The notes beneath the pieces are model-generated. The model was not told the DNA's origin and did no database searches. It was given only the letters and a program-made list of their open reading frames with translations. Positions 32,762 through 44,300 of a stretch of DNA of 64,000 nt are shown in pieces. Positions within the stretch are counted from its first letter, which is position 1, and every line of letters begins with the position of its first letter. The stretch lies in assembly GCA_028826165.1 (NCBI GenBank), contig JAPDFW010000060.1:248001-312000 (forward strand). Direction: 5' to 3'. The position numbers were made by a program, and so were the translations under genes. The stretch is from Anaeramoeba ignava (lineage: Eukaryota; Metamonada; Anaeramoebidae).

Positions 32762-34400
32762 ACTAATTAATAATTTATTTAAAATTATCTAATTAAATAA
32801 ATTATAAATATAAATAAAAAATTTAAATAAAATATTTTAATAAATAAAATAAATAATTTTTAAATATAATTAATTAATAATTTATTTATAAATTTATTTA
32901 AAATTATCTAATTAAATAAATTATAAACTTAAATTAATTTTTTTTATTAAAAATATAAATTAGAAATTAAATAAAATATTTTAATAAATAAAATAAATTA
33001 TTTTTAAATATAATTAATTAATAATTTATTTATAAATTTATTTAAAATTATCTAATTAAATAAATTATAAATTTAAATTAATTTTTTTTATTAAAAATTT
33101 AAATTAAAAAATTAAATAAAATATTTTAATAAATAAAATAAATTATTTTTAAATATAATTAATTAATAATTTATTTATAAATTTATTTAAAATTATCTAA
33201 TTAAATAAATTATAAATTTAAATTAATTTTTTTTATTAAAAATATAAATTAAAAATTAAATAAAATATTTTAATAAATAAAATAAATTATTTTTAAATAT
33301 AATTAATTAATAATTTATTTATAAATTTATTCAAAATTACCTAATTAAATAAATTATAAATTTAAATTAATTTTTTTTATTAAAAATATAAATAAAAATT
33401 AAATAAAATATTTTAATAAATAAAATAAATTATTTTTAAATATAATTAATTAATAATTTATTTATAAATTTATTCAAAATTACCTAATTAAATAAATTAT
33501 AAATTTAAATTAATTTTTTTTATTAAAAATATAAATAAAAATTAAATAGAATATTTTAATAAATAAAATAAATTATTTTTAAATATAATTAATTAATAAT
33601 TTATTTATAAATTTATTTAAAATTATCTAATTAAATAAATTACAAATTTAAATTAATTTTTTTTATTAAAATTTAAATTAAAAATTAAATAAAATATTTT
33701 AATAAATAAAATAAATAATTTTTAAATACAATTAATTAATAATTTATTTATAAATTTATTTAAAATTATCTAATTAAAATAAATTATAAATTTAAATTAA
33801 TTTTTTTTATTAAAAATTTAAATTAAAAATTAAATAAAATATTTTAATAAATAAAATAAAATATTTTTAAATATAATTAATTAATAATTTATTTATAAAT
33901 TTATTCAAAATTACCTAATTAAATAAATTATAAATTTAAATTAATTTTTTTTATTAAAAATTTAAATAAAAATTAAATAGAATATTTTAATAAATAAAAT
34001 AAATTATTTTTAAATATAATTAATTAATAATTTATTTATAAATTTATTTAAAATTATCTAATTAAATAAATTACAAATTTAAATTAATTTTTTTTATTAA
34101 AAATATAAATAAAAACTAAAATAAAATATTTTAATAAATAAAATAAAATATTTTTAAATATAATTAATTAATAATTTATTTATAAATTTATTTAAAATTA
34201 TCTAATTAAATAAATTATAAATTTAAATTAATTTTTTTTATTAAAAATATAAATAAAAATTAAATAAAATATTTTAATAAATAAAATAAATTATTTTTAA
34301 ATACAATTAATTAATAATTTATTTATAAATTTAATTAAAATTATTTAACTAAATAAATTATAAACTTAAATTAATTTTTTTTATTAAAAATTTAAATTAA
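32762..34400. repeat. Satellite of about 144-bp monomers, 11-12 copies
   Basis: Tandem array of a 143-145 bp AT-only-like monomer with landmarks TAATTAATTAATAATTTATT, AAATTATCTAATTAAATAAA and AAATATTTTAATAAATAAAA. The spacing of the TCTAATTAAAT landmark measured along the array is 144, 145, 144, 143, 143, 143, 145, 143 and 144 bp. A 5' partial copy starts directly after the reductase stop codon. The array ends about 100 bp before the LRR-ADPRH gene. No reading frame lies in it. Confidence 0.93.
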
Positions 34401-34500
34401 AACTTTTAAAAGTGAGAACAAAAAAAAAATTATTTAAAAAAAAAAATTTTTTTAAATTTCCTTTTTCATTTTTTTCATTTAAAAAAACAAGAAAAAAAGA
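34401..34500 (+). promoter_or_regulatory. Upstream region of the LRR-ADPRH gene
   Basis: 100 bp between the satellite edge and the ATG at 34501. It contains TTTCCTTTTTCATTTTTTTCATTT (about 34457-34480), the T-rich element seen before other genes, then AAAAAAACAAGAAAAAAAGA leading to the start codon. Promoter function is inferred. Confidence 0.4.
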
Positions 34501-37500
34501 ATGTGGACAAGAGCAAAAGATTCAGGAAAAAAAGTGATAGCCAAATACAAAGTAAATGAAAACAAAGAAATAATTGAAGCAGATTTATCAAGAATTGGAA
34601 CAACTAAAATTCCAACTAAAATTTGTGAAGAAATAATTGGACATCAATCTTCAATTCAAATTTTAGATATTGGTTACAATCAAATTTCTTCTTTAGAAGT
34701 TTTTAATGACTTAATTTTTCATTTAAAAGATTTAAGAGTTTTAAGATTGAATAATAATTTTTTCACAAATTTACCAAAAAATTTTGTTAAAGTATTTCAT
34801 TTATAAATTAAAATTAAAATTAAAATTAAAATTAAAATTAAAATTAAAATTAAAATTAAAATTAAAATTAAAATTAAAATTAAAAATTAAAATTAAAATT
34901 AAAATTAAAATTAAAATTAAAATTAAAATTAAAATTAAAATTAAAATTAAAATTAAAATTAAAATTAAAATTAAAATTAAAATTAAAATTCATTTATAAA
35001 ATTAAAATTAAAATATTTATATTTTTATTTAAATTAAAATTAAAATTAAAATTAAAAATTTAAAAAGAATTTATCAAAATTAGAAATTCTTGATGTTTCT
35101 AATAATTCACTTTCTCAAATCAATGAACAATCTAATTTCCCAAATCTTACTCATTTTTATGGAAGAAACAATTATTGGGGAATTTTTCCAAATTGCATTT
35201 CAAATTCACCAAATGTTCGTTATATTGATATGAGAATTGGACAATTAACAAATTTACCAAAAAACATTGAAAATTTAGAAAATTTGGAATATCTTGATTT
35301 ATCAAATAATGCATTAAGATCAGTTAATATAAATCTTGAAAAGTTAAAAAAATTAAAGTATTTGAACCTTTCTTCAAACAAATTAACTCAGTTCGAAATT
35401 TCCTCAAACGATGTATTTTCTAATTCAAAAAATAAATTTAATTTAATCTAATTCAATAATAAATTTTAATTCAATTAAATTTTAATTTAATTTAATTCAA
35501 AAATAAATTTTAATTTAATTCAAATCAAAAATAAATTCAAATCAATAATAAATTCTAAATCAATAATAAATTTTAAATCAATAATAAATTTTAATTAAAT
35601 TAAATTTAATTCAAATCAATAATAAATTTTAAATAAATTTAATTTAATTATTTTATTTTATAGGAAAGTCAATTATCAGAACTCGATTTATTATATAATA
35701 AATTCTCAATTTTTCCAGCAACAATTTTATCTTTAAAAAAAATCAAAAAACTTGATTTAAGTTTTAATCGATTGGAAATACCAAACGAAATTGAGAAATT
35801 AACTTCATTAGAAATTCTTCGATGGAATTCAAATCAAATCCAAAAAATCCCAAAAAACATTTCGAAATTGAAGAATAATTTAAAAGAATTTTGGTTGAGA
35901 TACAATTCATTTTATCAATTTCCAAAAGAATTACTTGAATTGGAAAACATTACTTTATTGGATTTAACTGGAAATGGATTAAAAAAACTCCCTGATGAAA
36001 TTTCATCTAAACTTCCAAATCTTGAAAGAATTTATTTGGCTTATAATAATTTTCAAAAAATTCCAAATGTATTAAAAAAATTACAAAAACCTTTAAAAAG
36101 AATTTGGTTAGATAATAATCCAATGAAAAAAGAGGATAAGAAAATTGTTGAATCAGGAATGAAAAAGTTATTGAATTATTTATTTCCATCAAAAAAAGAT
36201 GAAAAAATTATTAATAATTCAAATATTGCAGAAAATCAAAACAAAGAGATTGTGAAAGATGATTCAAATGATTCCCAAATAAAACAACAAAAAGTTACAA
36301 GAAATTTAGATCATTTGAAAAAAAAAGAAGATAAAAAAAAAGATGAAAAAATTATTGATAATTCAAGTATTGCAGAAAATCAAAACAAAGAGATTGTGAA
36401 AGATGATTCAAATGATTCCCAAATAAAACAACAAAAAGTTGCAGGAAATTTAGATCATTCGAAAAAAAAAAACATGGATATTGATTTAGATGAAAAAAAA
36501 AAAGATGAAAAAATTATTGATAATTCAAATATTGCAGAAAATCAAAACAAAGAGATTGTGAAAGTTGATTCAAATGATTCCCAGATAAAACAACAAAAAG
36601 TTGCAGGAAATTTAGATCATTCAAAAAAAAAAAGCATGGATATTGATTTGGATGAAAAAAATCAAAAAAATCAATCATTAATTGTGATGCCTCAAAACGC
36701 AACAAAACTATCAATAGAAGAACTCAAGGATAAAATTAGAGGCACAATTATAGGAAATTGTATTGGAGATGCAGTTGGATTAGCAACAGAATTTCTTGAT
36801 AAAAAAAACTCATCTTATTTTTATGATTTCGAATTTTTTGATTATGAAAAATTAGTCAATGATGGACATCGTTCAAGATGGATCAAAGGCGATTGGACAG
36901 ATGATTCTGATCAGATGCTGTTAATTCTTGATGGAATTTTGGAGAATAACGGAAAAGTTGATGAAAAAGATTTTGCAAGAAGACTTCTAAATTGGATTTA
37001 CAATGGATTTCGAGAACTTGGTGATTCAGGAGGAATGGGTCTTGGCTCGACTGTTGGAGCTGTTGTTAGTTCGAATGAATTTTTGGATAATCCGCATTAT
37101 TGTGCCGAAGTTGTATGGGAAAAGAATGAATAGAAACGCTGCTGCTAATGGAGCTGTTATGAGAACATCAGTTCTTGGAATTCCAAATTTTCATGATCTT
37201 GAAATTGTTCGCAAAAATACTCTCAATATTGGCAAAGTAACTCATTATGATTCTCGTTGCAGAGCAAGTTGTATCGCTACAACAATTGCGATTGCCTTAA
37301 TGCTTCAAGGCGAAACTGATATCCAAAAAGTTATCCAAAAATCATTGGAAATTTCCCAAAAGGAAATTGATGATCCAAAATATCTTAAAGAATTCAATGA
37401 TTATATGAATATGGAATCTTGGGCTCAATTAAAACTTGATGACCCAGGAAAAATTGGTTATACTCTCAAAGCTGTTGGTTCTGGTTTTTTTGCTTTAAGA

Positions 37501-38102
37501 TCTTTGGAACATCCTGATGATTTCCCTCAATTATTAACAGAAATGACAATGGAAGCAGGTGATGCTGATACAAAGTATAATTTCAATTTAAAATCAAAAT
37601 TAAAATTAAAATTAAAATCAAAATTAAAATTAAATTCAAAATCAAAATTAAAATTAAAATTAAAATCAAAATCAAAATCAAAATCAAAATCAAAATCAAA
37701 ATTAAAATCAAAACCAAAACCAAAATCAAAATCAAAATCAAAATTAAAATCAAAATTAAAATCAAAATTAAAATTAAAATTAAAATTAAAATTAAAATTA
37801 AAATCAAAATTAAAATCAAAATTAAAATTAAAATTAAAATCAAAATTAAAATCAAAATTAAAATTAAAATTAAAATCAAAATCAAAATTAAAATCAAAAT
37901 TAAAATCAAAATCAAAATCAAAATCAAAATTAAAATTAAAATCAAAATCAAAATTAAAATTTCTTTTAGTGGAACTGTTGTTGGTGCTTTATTAGGTTGT
38001 AGAATTGGTTATTCTAAACTTCCTGAATATTGGAAAAAAATGCCTCATTTAATTTGGGTTAATGAAAAGATTGATCAACTTTTTAAATTGATGAAAATTT
38101 AA
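34501..38102 (+). CDS. Leucine-rich repeat protein fused to ADP-ribosylglycohydrolase
   Basis: Four exons: 34501-34791, 35068-35412, 35664-37574 and 37970-38102; about 890 residues. The first 380 residues are leucine-rich repeats ('LEYLDLSNNALRSV', 'LKYLNLSSNKLTQF', 'LERIYLAYNNFQKIP'). A linker with three tandem repeats follows (about 36195-36660). The C-terminal 430 residues are an ADPRH/DraG-type hydrolase: 'GTIIGNCIGDAVGLATEFL', metal site 'GDWTDDSDQM', 'ANGAVMRTSVLG', 'ASCIATTIAIALMLQG' and, across the last splice junction, 'EAGDADTNGTVVGALLGC'. It should remove ADP-ribose from proteins or small molecules, with the LRRs presumably choosing the target. A single extra base at about 37128-37133 puts a TAG between 'VWEKNE' and 'RNAAANGAVM', breaking the hydrolase frame. 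All other key motifs are intact. Confidence 0.85.
34792..35067 (+). repeat. AAATTA hexamer array in LRR-ADPRH intron 1
   Basis: The 276-bp first intron is nearly pure AAATTA units, with one insertion of an extra A and an ATTCATTTATAAAATT spacer like those in G alpha intron 1. It separates two leucine-rich repeats ('FFTNLPKNFVK' and 'NLSKLEILDVSNN'). Confidence 0.88.
36195..36660 (+). repeat. Three coding repeats in the LRR-ADPRH linker
   Basis: Three near-identical units of about 140-165 bp encode 'IIDNSNIAENQNKEIV', 'DSNDSQIKQQKV' and 'NLDHSKKK'. The later two add 'MDIDLDE'. Differences are few, so the duplication is recent. It forms a charged, likely disordered spacer between the LRR and hydrolase domains. 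Confidence 0.85.
37575..37969 (+). repeat. AAATCA/AAATTA array filling the last ADPRH intron
   Basis: A 395-bp intron of AAATCA and AAATTA hexamers splits the metal-binding 'GDADT-N' motif of the hydrolase. The donor is AA-GTATAATTTC and the acceptor TTTCTTTTAG. The same hexamer in exons of neighbouring genes encodes Asn-Gln or Lys-Ser. Reading through it gives a spurious Lys-Ser/Lys-Leu tail. Confidence 0.9.
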
Positions 38103-38352
38103 ACTCAATTTCTAACTCAAATTCAATTTCAAATTCATTCCAATTTTAAATTCAAATCCAAATTCAATTCAATTTTAAATTCAATTCAATTTTAAATTCA
38201 ATTTCAAATTCATTTCAATTTTAAATTCAATTCAATTTTAAATTCAATTTCAATTCAAAAATAAATTCAAAAAAAAATTTTATTTTTCCTTTTTTTTTTT
38301 CATTTTTTTTAATTTTTCAAAAAGCAAAAAAAAAATTTGTTTTAAATAACAA
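38103..38352 (+). promoter_or_regulatory. Intergenic region before BEACH B
   Basis: 250 bp. The first 150 bp are TTTTAAATTCAATTC repeats. The rest carries TTCCTTTTTTTTTTCATTTTTT (about 38287-38312), then AAAAAGCAAAAAAAA and AAATAACAAATG at the start codon. The GCAAAA plus TTCATTTTT combination is also seen before the tandem membrane-protein genes and the ARM gene. Confidence 0.4.
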
Positions 38353-41300
38353 ATGGAAAATAATAATAAACCACAAACACAAATTCAAACACAAATTCAA
38401 ACACAAATTCAAAATGAAAATGAAAATGATAATGAAAATGAAAATGAAAATGAAAATGAAAATGAAAATGAAAATCAAATTCAAAATGAAAATGAAAATG
38501 AAAATGAAAATCAAAATGAAAATCAAAATCAAAATCAAAATCAAAATCAAAATCAAAATCAAAATCAAAATCAAAATCAAAATCAAAATCAAAATCAAAA
38601 TCAAAATCAAAATCAAATTCAAAATCAAAATCAAATTCAAAATGAAAATGAAAATGAAAATGAAAATGAAAATCAAAATGAAAATGAAAATCAAAATCAA
38701 AATCAAAATCAAAATCAAAATCAAAATCAAAATGAAAATCAAAATGAAAATGAAAATGAAAATCAAAATGAAAATCAAAATGATAATAATGAAAATCAAA
38801 ATCAAATTCAAATCAAAATCAAATTGAAAATGAAAATGAAAATGAAATTGAAAATGAAAATGAAAATCAAAATCAAAATCAAAATCAAAATCAAAATCAA
38901 AATCAAAATCAAAATCAAAATCAAAATCAAAATCAAAATCAAAATCAAAATCAAAATCAAATTGAAAATCAAAATCAAAATCAAAATGAAAATGAAAATG
39001 ATAATGAAAATGAAAATCAAAATGAAAATGAAAATCAAAATCAAATTGAAAATCAAATTCAAAATCAAAATCAAATTGAAAATGAAAATGAAAATGAAAA
39101 TCAAAATGAAAATCAAAATCAAAATCAAAATCAAAATCAAAATCAAAATCAAAATCAAAATCAAAATCAAAATCAAAATCAAAATCAAAATCAAAATCAA
39201 AATCAAAATCAAAATCAAAATCAAAATCAAAATCAAAATCAAAATCAAAATCAAAATGAAAATGAAAATGAAATGAAAATCGAAATCAATGATAATGAAA
39301 ATCAAAATCAAAATCAAATTCAAAATGAAAATGAAAATGAAAATGAAAATCAAATCAAAATCAAAATCAAAATCAAAATCAAAATCAAAATCAAAATCAA
39401 AATGAAAATCAAAATCAAATTGAAAATCAAATTGAAAATCAAAATAAAAATAAAATTGAAAATCAAAATCAAAATCAAAATCAAAATCAAATTCAAAATC
39501 AAATTGAAAATCAAAATCAAATTGAAAATGAAAATGAAAATGAAAATGATAATGAAAATGAAAATCAAACACAAATTCAAATTCAAAATGAAAATCAAAA
39601 TCAAAATCAAAATCAAAATCAAAATCAAAATCAAAATGAAAATCAAATTCAAATTCAAAATCAAATTCAAAATCAAAATGAAAATCAAAATCAAAATCAA
39701 AATCAAAATCAAAATCAAAATCAAAATCAAAATCAAAATCAAAATCAAAATCAAAATAAAAATAAAATTGAAAATCAAAATAAAAATCAAATTGAAAATC
39801 AAAATCAAAATCAAAATCAAATTCAAATTCAAATTCAAAATCAAATTGAAAATCAAAATCAAAATCAAAATCAAAATCAAAATCAAAATCAAATTCAAAT
39901 TCAAAATCAAATTGAAAATCAAAATAAAAATAAAAATGATAAAGAAATTAGTAAAGAAACTAAAGCTGAATTTGGATTTGAGTTTAAATTTGGAGATGAA
40001 AATGCTTTTAATCAAAAATGGGAAAATTTAAATAAAAATGATATCTCAGAAGTAAGTTTATTTTATTTTCCAAAAAAATTTATATCAAAATAAATATAAA
40101 TAAAAATATAAAAATATAAATATAAAAAAGAATAAAAGTGATGATATTATTGAATTTTGTTTATTATTTCAAGAATTATTTCAAAATTGGAAACCACTTG
40201 AATCACAAAAAAGTCAAAATGGAAATGAATTTGAAAAATATTTTGAACCAAAAGAAATTCAGAAAGCAGTTTTAGAAAAACAAGCTCATTCATTAGAAAT
40301 TATTAGTTTTATTTTGAGAACTTTACTTAGATCAAATATACTTATTCAAGGTTAATTTCTAATTTCTTTTTTCTTTTTAAAAATCAAAATTAAAAATCAA
40401 AATCAAAATAAAAATTTAGATATGGTTCAAAATTGGAAAGAAGATGAAAATTTAAAAATCAAAAGAATTCAAAATGAAGAAATCAATCCACATAAAAATT
40501 TAATTTCTTTATCAGTTATTATAATTCTTTCAAGATCAAAATTTAATCGACAAATATTAACTGAAAGTGGAATTTTGGAAATTATTTTTGAATTAATGGA
40601 AAATGCAAAAAATAATATTTTACCATTAATATTAAATTTAAGAGTAAAGAAATATTTTAAAACAAAAATAATTATGAAAATTAATCAATTCTTTTTTTAA
40701 AATTCAAAAACAAAATAATTTAGAAATTAAATGAAAAAATTTCAAATTATTATTTGTTTGAAGTTCAATTTATTCTTTTAAACAGTATGGAAGTTTTGAA
40801 AAATTTTTTAAAAACAAAAGATGTTTATCCAAACAAAGAAATTTTACAACGAATTAAAAATTCAAAAATAATTTCATCAATGATTGGTAATTAATATCAA
40901 AAAATATCAAAAATTAATTATTGAAAATTTTTTTATTTAAATTGTTTTTTGAATTAAAAAAAAATAATTTAAATAGATTGGTTAACAATTTTTTTAGGAT
41001 TGAAAAAACAATTTATTTTTACAAAAAAATTATATAATATTCAATTATCAATTTTTCAAAATATTGAAAGTTGTTATGAATTTGGATTATTAATAGAAAA
41101 AGAAAAGATGGATTTTATTTTACTTTTCTTAAAATTTTTTCCAGTTCCTCAATTATCAAAACTTCCAACTATTGGAATTGATGATAAAGATGAATATATT
41201 AAATCAAACCAAAATCAAAAATTAAAAAAAAAAGAAATTCAAATTCAAATTGAAAAAGGAAATGAAATACAAATTCAAAAATTAACACAATATATTAAAG

Positions 41301-44300
41301 TCAAATTCAAACTTATTATTAATATTAAAACAAAAATCGAAAATCAAATTCAAAATCAAAATCAAAATCAAAATCAAAATCAAAATCAAAATGATAATGA
41401 AAATCAAAATCAAGATCAAACACAAAATCAAAATCAAAATCAAAATCAAAATCAAAATCAAATTGAAGATAAAAAAGAGAAAAATATTCACTCATACGGT
41501 ATAGATGAATGGGTTTTTGTAGATGTGAATCAAAATCAAAATCAAATTCAAATTCAAATTCAAAATATAAATCAAAATCAAAATCAAAATCAAAATCAAA
41601 ATCAAAATCAAAATCAAAATCAAATTCAAATTCAAAATCAAAATCAAAATCAAAATCAAAATCAAAATCAAAATCAAAATCAAAATCAAAATCAAAATCA
41701 AAATGAAAATCAAAATCAAAATGAAAATAAAATCAAAATTCAAAAATCAAAAACCAAATTCAAAATTGAAAATCAAAATCTAAAAAATCAAAAATCAAAA
41801 TCAAAATCAAAATCAAAAATCAAAATTAAATTCAAAATTTCAAATTGAAAATCATAAATTGAAAATCAAAATCAAAATCAAAATCAAAATCAAAATCAAA
41901 ATCAAAACAAATTCAAATGAAAATCAAAAATAAAAATGAAAATGAAATTCAAATTGAAAATTTTAAAAATTGAAAATCAAGAAAATTGAAAATTTTCAAA
42001 TCGAAAATCTAAATCAAAATCAAAATTCAAATGAAAAATCAAAATCTGGATTTTTTTGAAACAAATTTTTTTGAATTTAATCCAAACATTCAAATAGAAG
42101 AAAATTCATATATTTTGGAAAATTTTAAAATTTTAAAATCTGATGCAATTCATATAGAATGTGATTTTCGTTCAAATATTCTTGATTTTTTTAATTTTGT
42201 TATTGAAGAAGAAAATATAATTGAACAAATTGCAAATAATAAAAATTTTTTATATATTGAGGATGTTATTCTTTGGATTTCTTATGCTTTCAAACCAAAA
42301 TTAAAAGAAAATAAAAATACAAATTATATTCAAAATGATAAAGGAGAATATTCAAATTCAAATTCTTTAACAAAATCTTTAAACCAAAAAAAAATATTAA
42401 ACAATTCAAAACTTAAAAAAATAAAATCTGATGCAAATCCAAAATCAATTTCAAATTCAAAACCAAAAATAAACTTCAGATAAATTCAAAATTAAATTCA
42501 AATTCAAATTCAAAAATTAACTCAAAAACCAAAATCAAATCATAAAAGAAATAAAAAATAACCACATCAAAACAATATAAAAATAAAAAATAAAATAAAA
42601 TAAAGATAAAAATAAAGATAAAAATAAAGATAAAGATAAAAATAAAAGATAAAGATAAAGATAAAGATAAAAATAAAGATAAAAATAAAAATAAAAATAA
42701 AAAAGAATAAAGATAAAAATAAAATCATAAAAGATAAAACATTCAAATAAAGATAAAAAACCAAAATCAAAATTAAAATAAAAATTAAAAATCAAATACA
42801 AAATTAAATTCAAAATCAAAATCAAATCATAAAAGAAAACATTCACATTCAAAACAAGATAAAAATAAAGATAAAGATAAAAATAAAGATAAAGATAAAG
42901 ATAAAAATAACAAAGAATCAAAATCAAAATCAACTTCAAATTCAAATTCAAAATTAAATTCAAAACCAAAATCAAATCATAAAAGAAAACATTCACATTC
43001 ACATTCAAAAAAAAAGGAAAGATCAAAATTGAAAAATCAAAATCAAAATCAAAATCAAAAAGAAAAAAAAATTTCAGAAATTAAATTATATAATCCTTAT
43101 TTGGATATGATTTTTAGAGATCTAAGAAACTTCCAATACATAAAATCATCAACTCAAATAAATTCATCAACAGAAAATATTAGAAAAGAATTGGATAAGT
43201 TTACAAATAAAACAAAAATAAAAGTTAATAATTTTAAAGAAAGATTAATCCTAATTTATCTTGATTTATTCAACGATCCAGAACAATCAAATTCTCTCCA
43301 TCTTTTATCAAATCAAAAAATTATTAAATTTCAACAATATTTCAAAAATGTTTATCCTGAACTTCAAATGTATGTTTTATTTGAATTGAAGAAAATAATT
43401 ATTGATAATGATGAAAAAACTCTCAAATTTTTTCAAGAAAATAATGGATGGAAAGTTTTATTTTCTGATTATTTTATTAGAACTAAAATCAATCACTTAA
43501 ATGTAATTAATAATTAATAATTAAAAATGAAATTAATAAAAAAACAAATTTTATTTATAAATTCTATTATTATTATTATTTTTAGATTGAAGAAAAATGA
43601 AATGAATACAAATTTACAAACATTATTACTTAATTTTACTTTCAGCACAATCTCAAAATATCAAAATTATTTTGATTATCAAATTTTATCAAATCAATTT
43701 ATTCAAAACAATACCATAATTTCAAATTTAACATTATTAAATAAATTTTTGGAAATGAATCTTGAAATTATAAAATTCAATCGTCAAATATCAGCAAACA
43801 AATTTATTTCTTATTTCCCGTTTGAAACAGTTAAAAATATCATATTTAAAATTGACAATAAAAATAAAAAAGGAAAAGAAATAGATCAAACAATCAAGTT
43901 ATATTTAAATTTTTTAGATCAATTATTCCAAAATGGATCTATTGAAACTATTTACGAAATACCACAAATTATCAATTTTTTATTTGAACCAACTTTATTT
44001 TCATTTATTCAAGAAATCGCTTTAACTCATATTCCAATTTTTTTTGAAAAAACCAAAAATTTTCTGAACAAAGTCAATTTTTTATTTCTTATTTATTTCA
44101 ACAATTAATTGCATTATGTGATAAATTCAATCCAGAAAAAAAACAAGAAAAAATCAAAGAAAAAATCAAAGAAGATCAATTTATTTTTATTGAAAATCTT
44201 TTTGAAAAATGTTCAAAATCAATCTTCAAAAATTCCAAAATTATACAAGAAATTTTTTTAAAATCAAATTTATTTTTTTACATTAAATCATTTTTAGATT

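Noticed and set aside
37113-37133. A 21-nt intron (GTATGG to AATAG) at the ADPRH break
   Set aside because: It is far shorter than other introns here (about 60 nt or more) and its removal does not give the frame needed for 'RNAAANGAVM'.
37100-37140. Alternative genetic code or TAG readthrough to explain the in-frame TAG in the ADPRH domain
   Set aside because: The homologous sequence resumes in a different frame, so readthrough would not restore it. TAA, TAG and TGA otherwise never interrupt confident exons.
42535-43026. Minus-strand Phe/Tyr/Leu-rich open frame resembling a membrane protein
   Set aside because: It is the complement of Lys/Asp/Ser-coding simple repeats in BEACH B; hydrophobicity is a by-product of AT-rich repeats.
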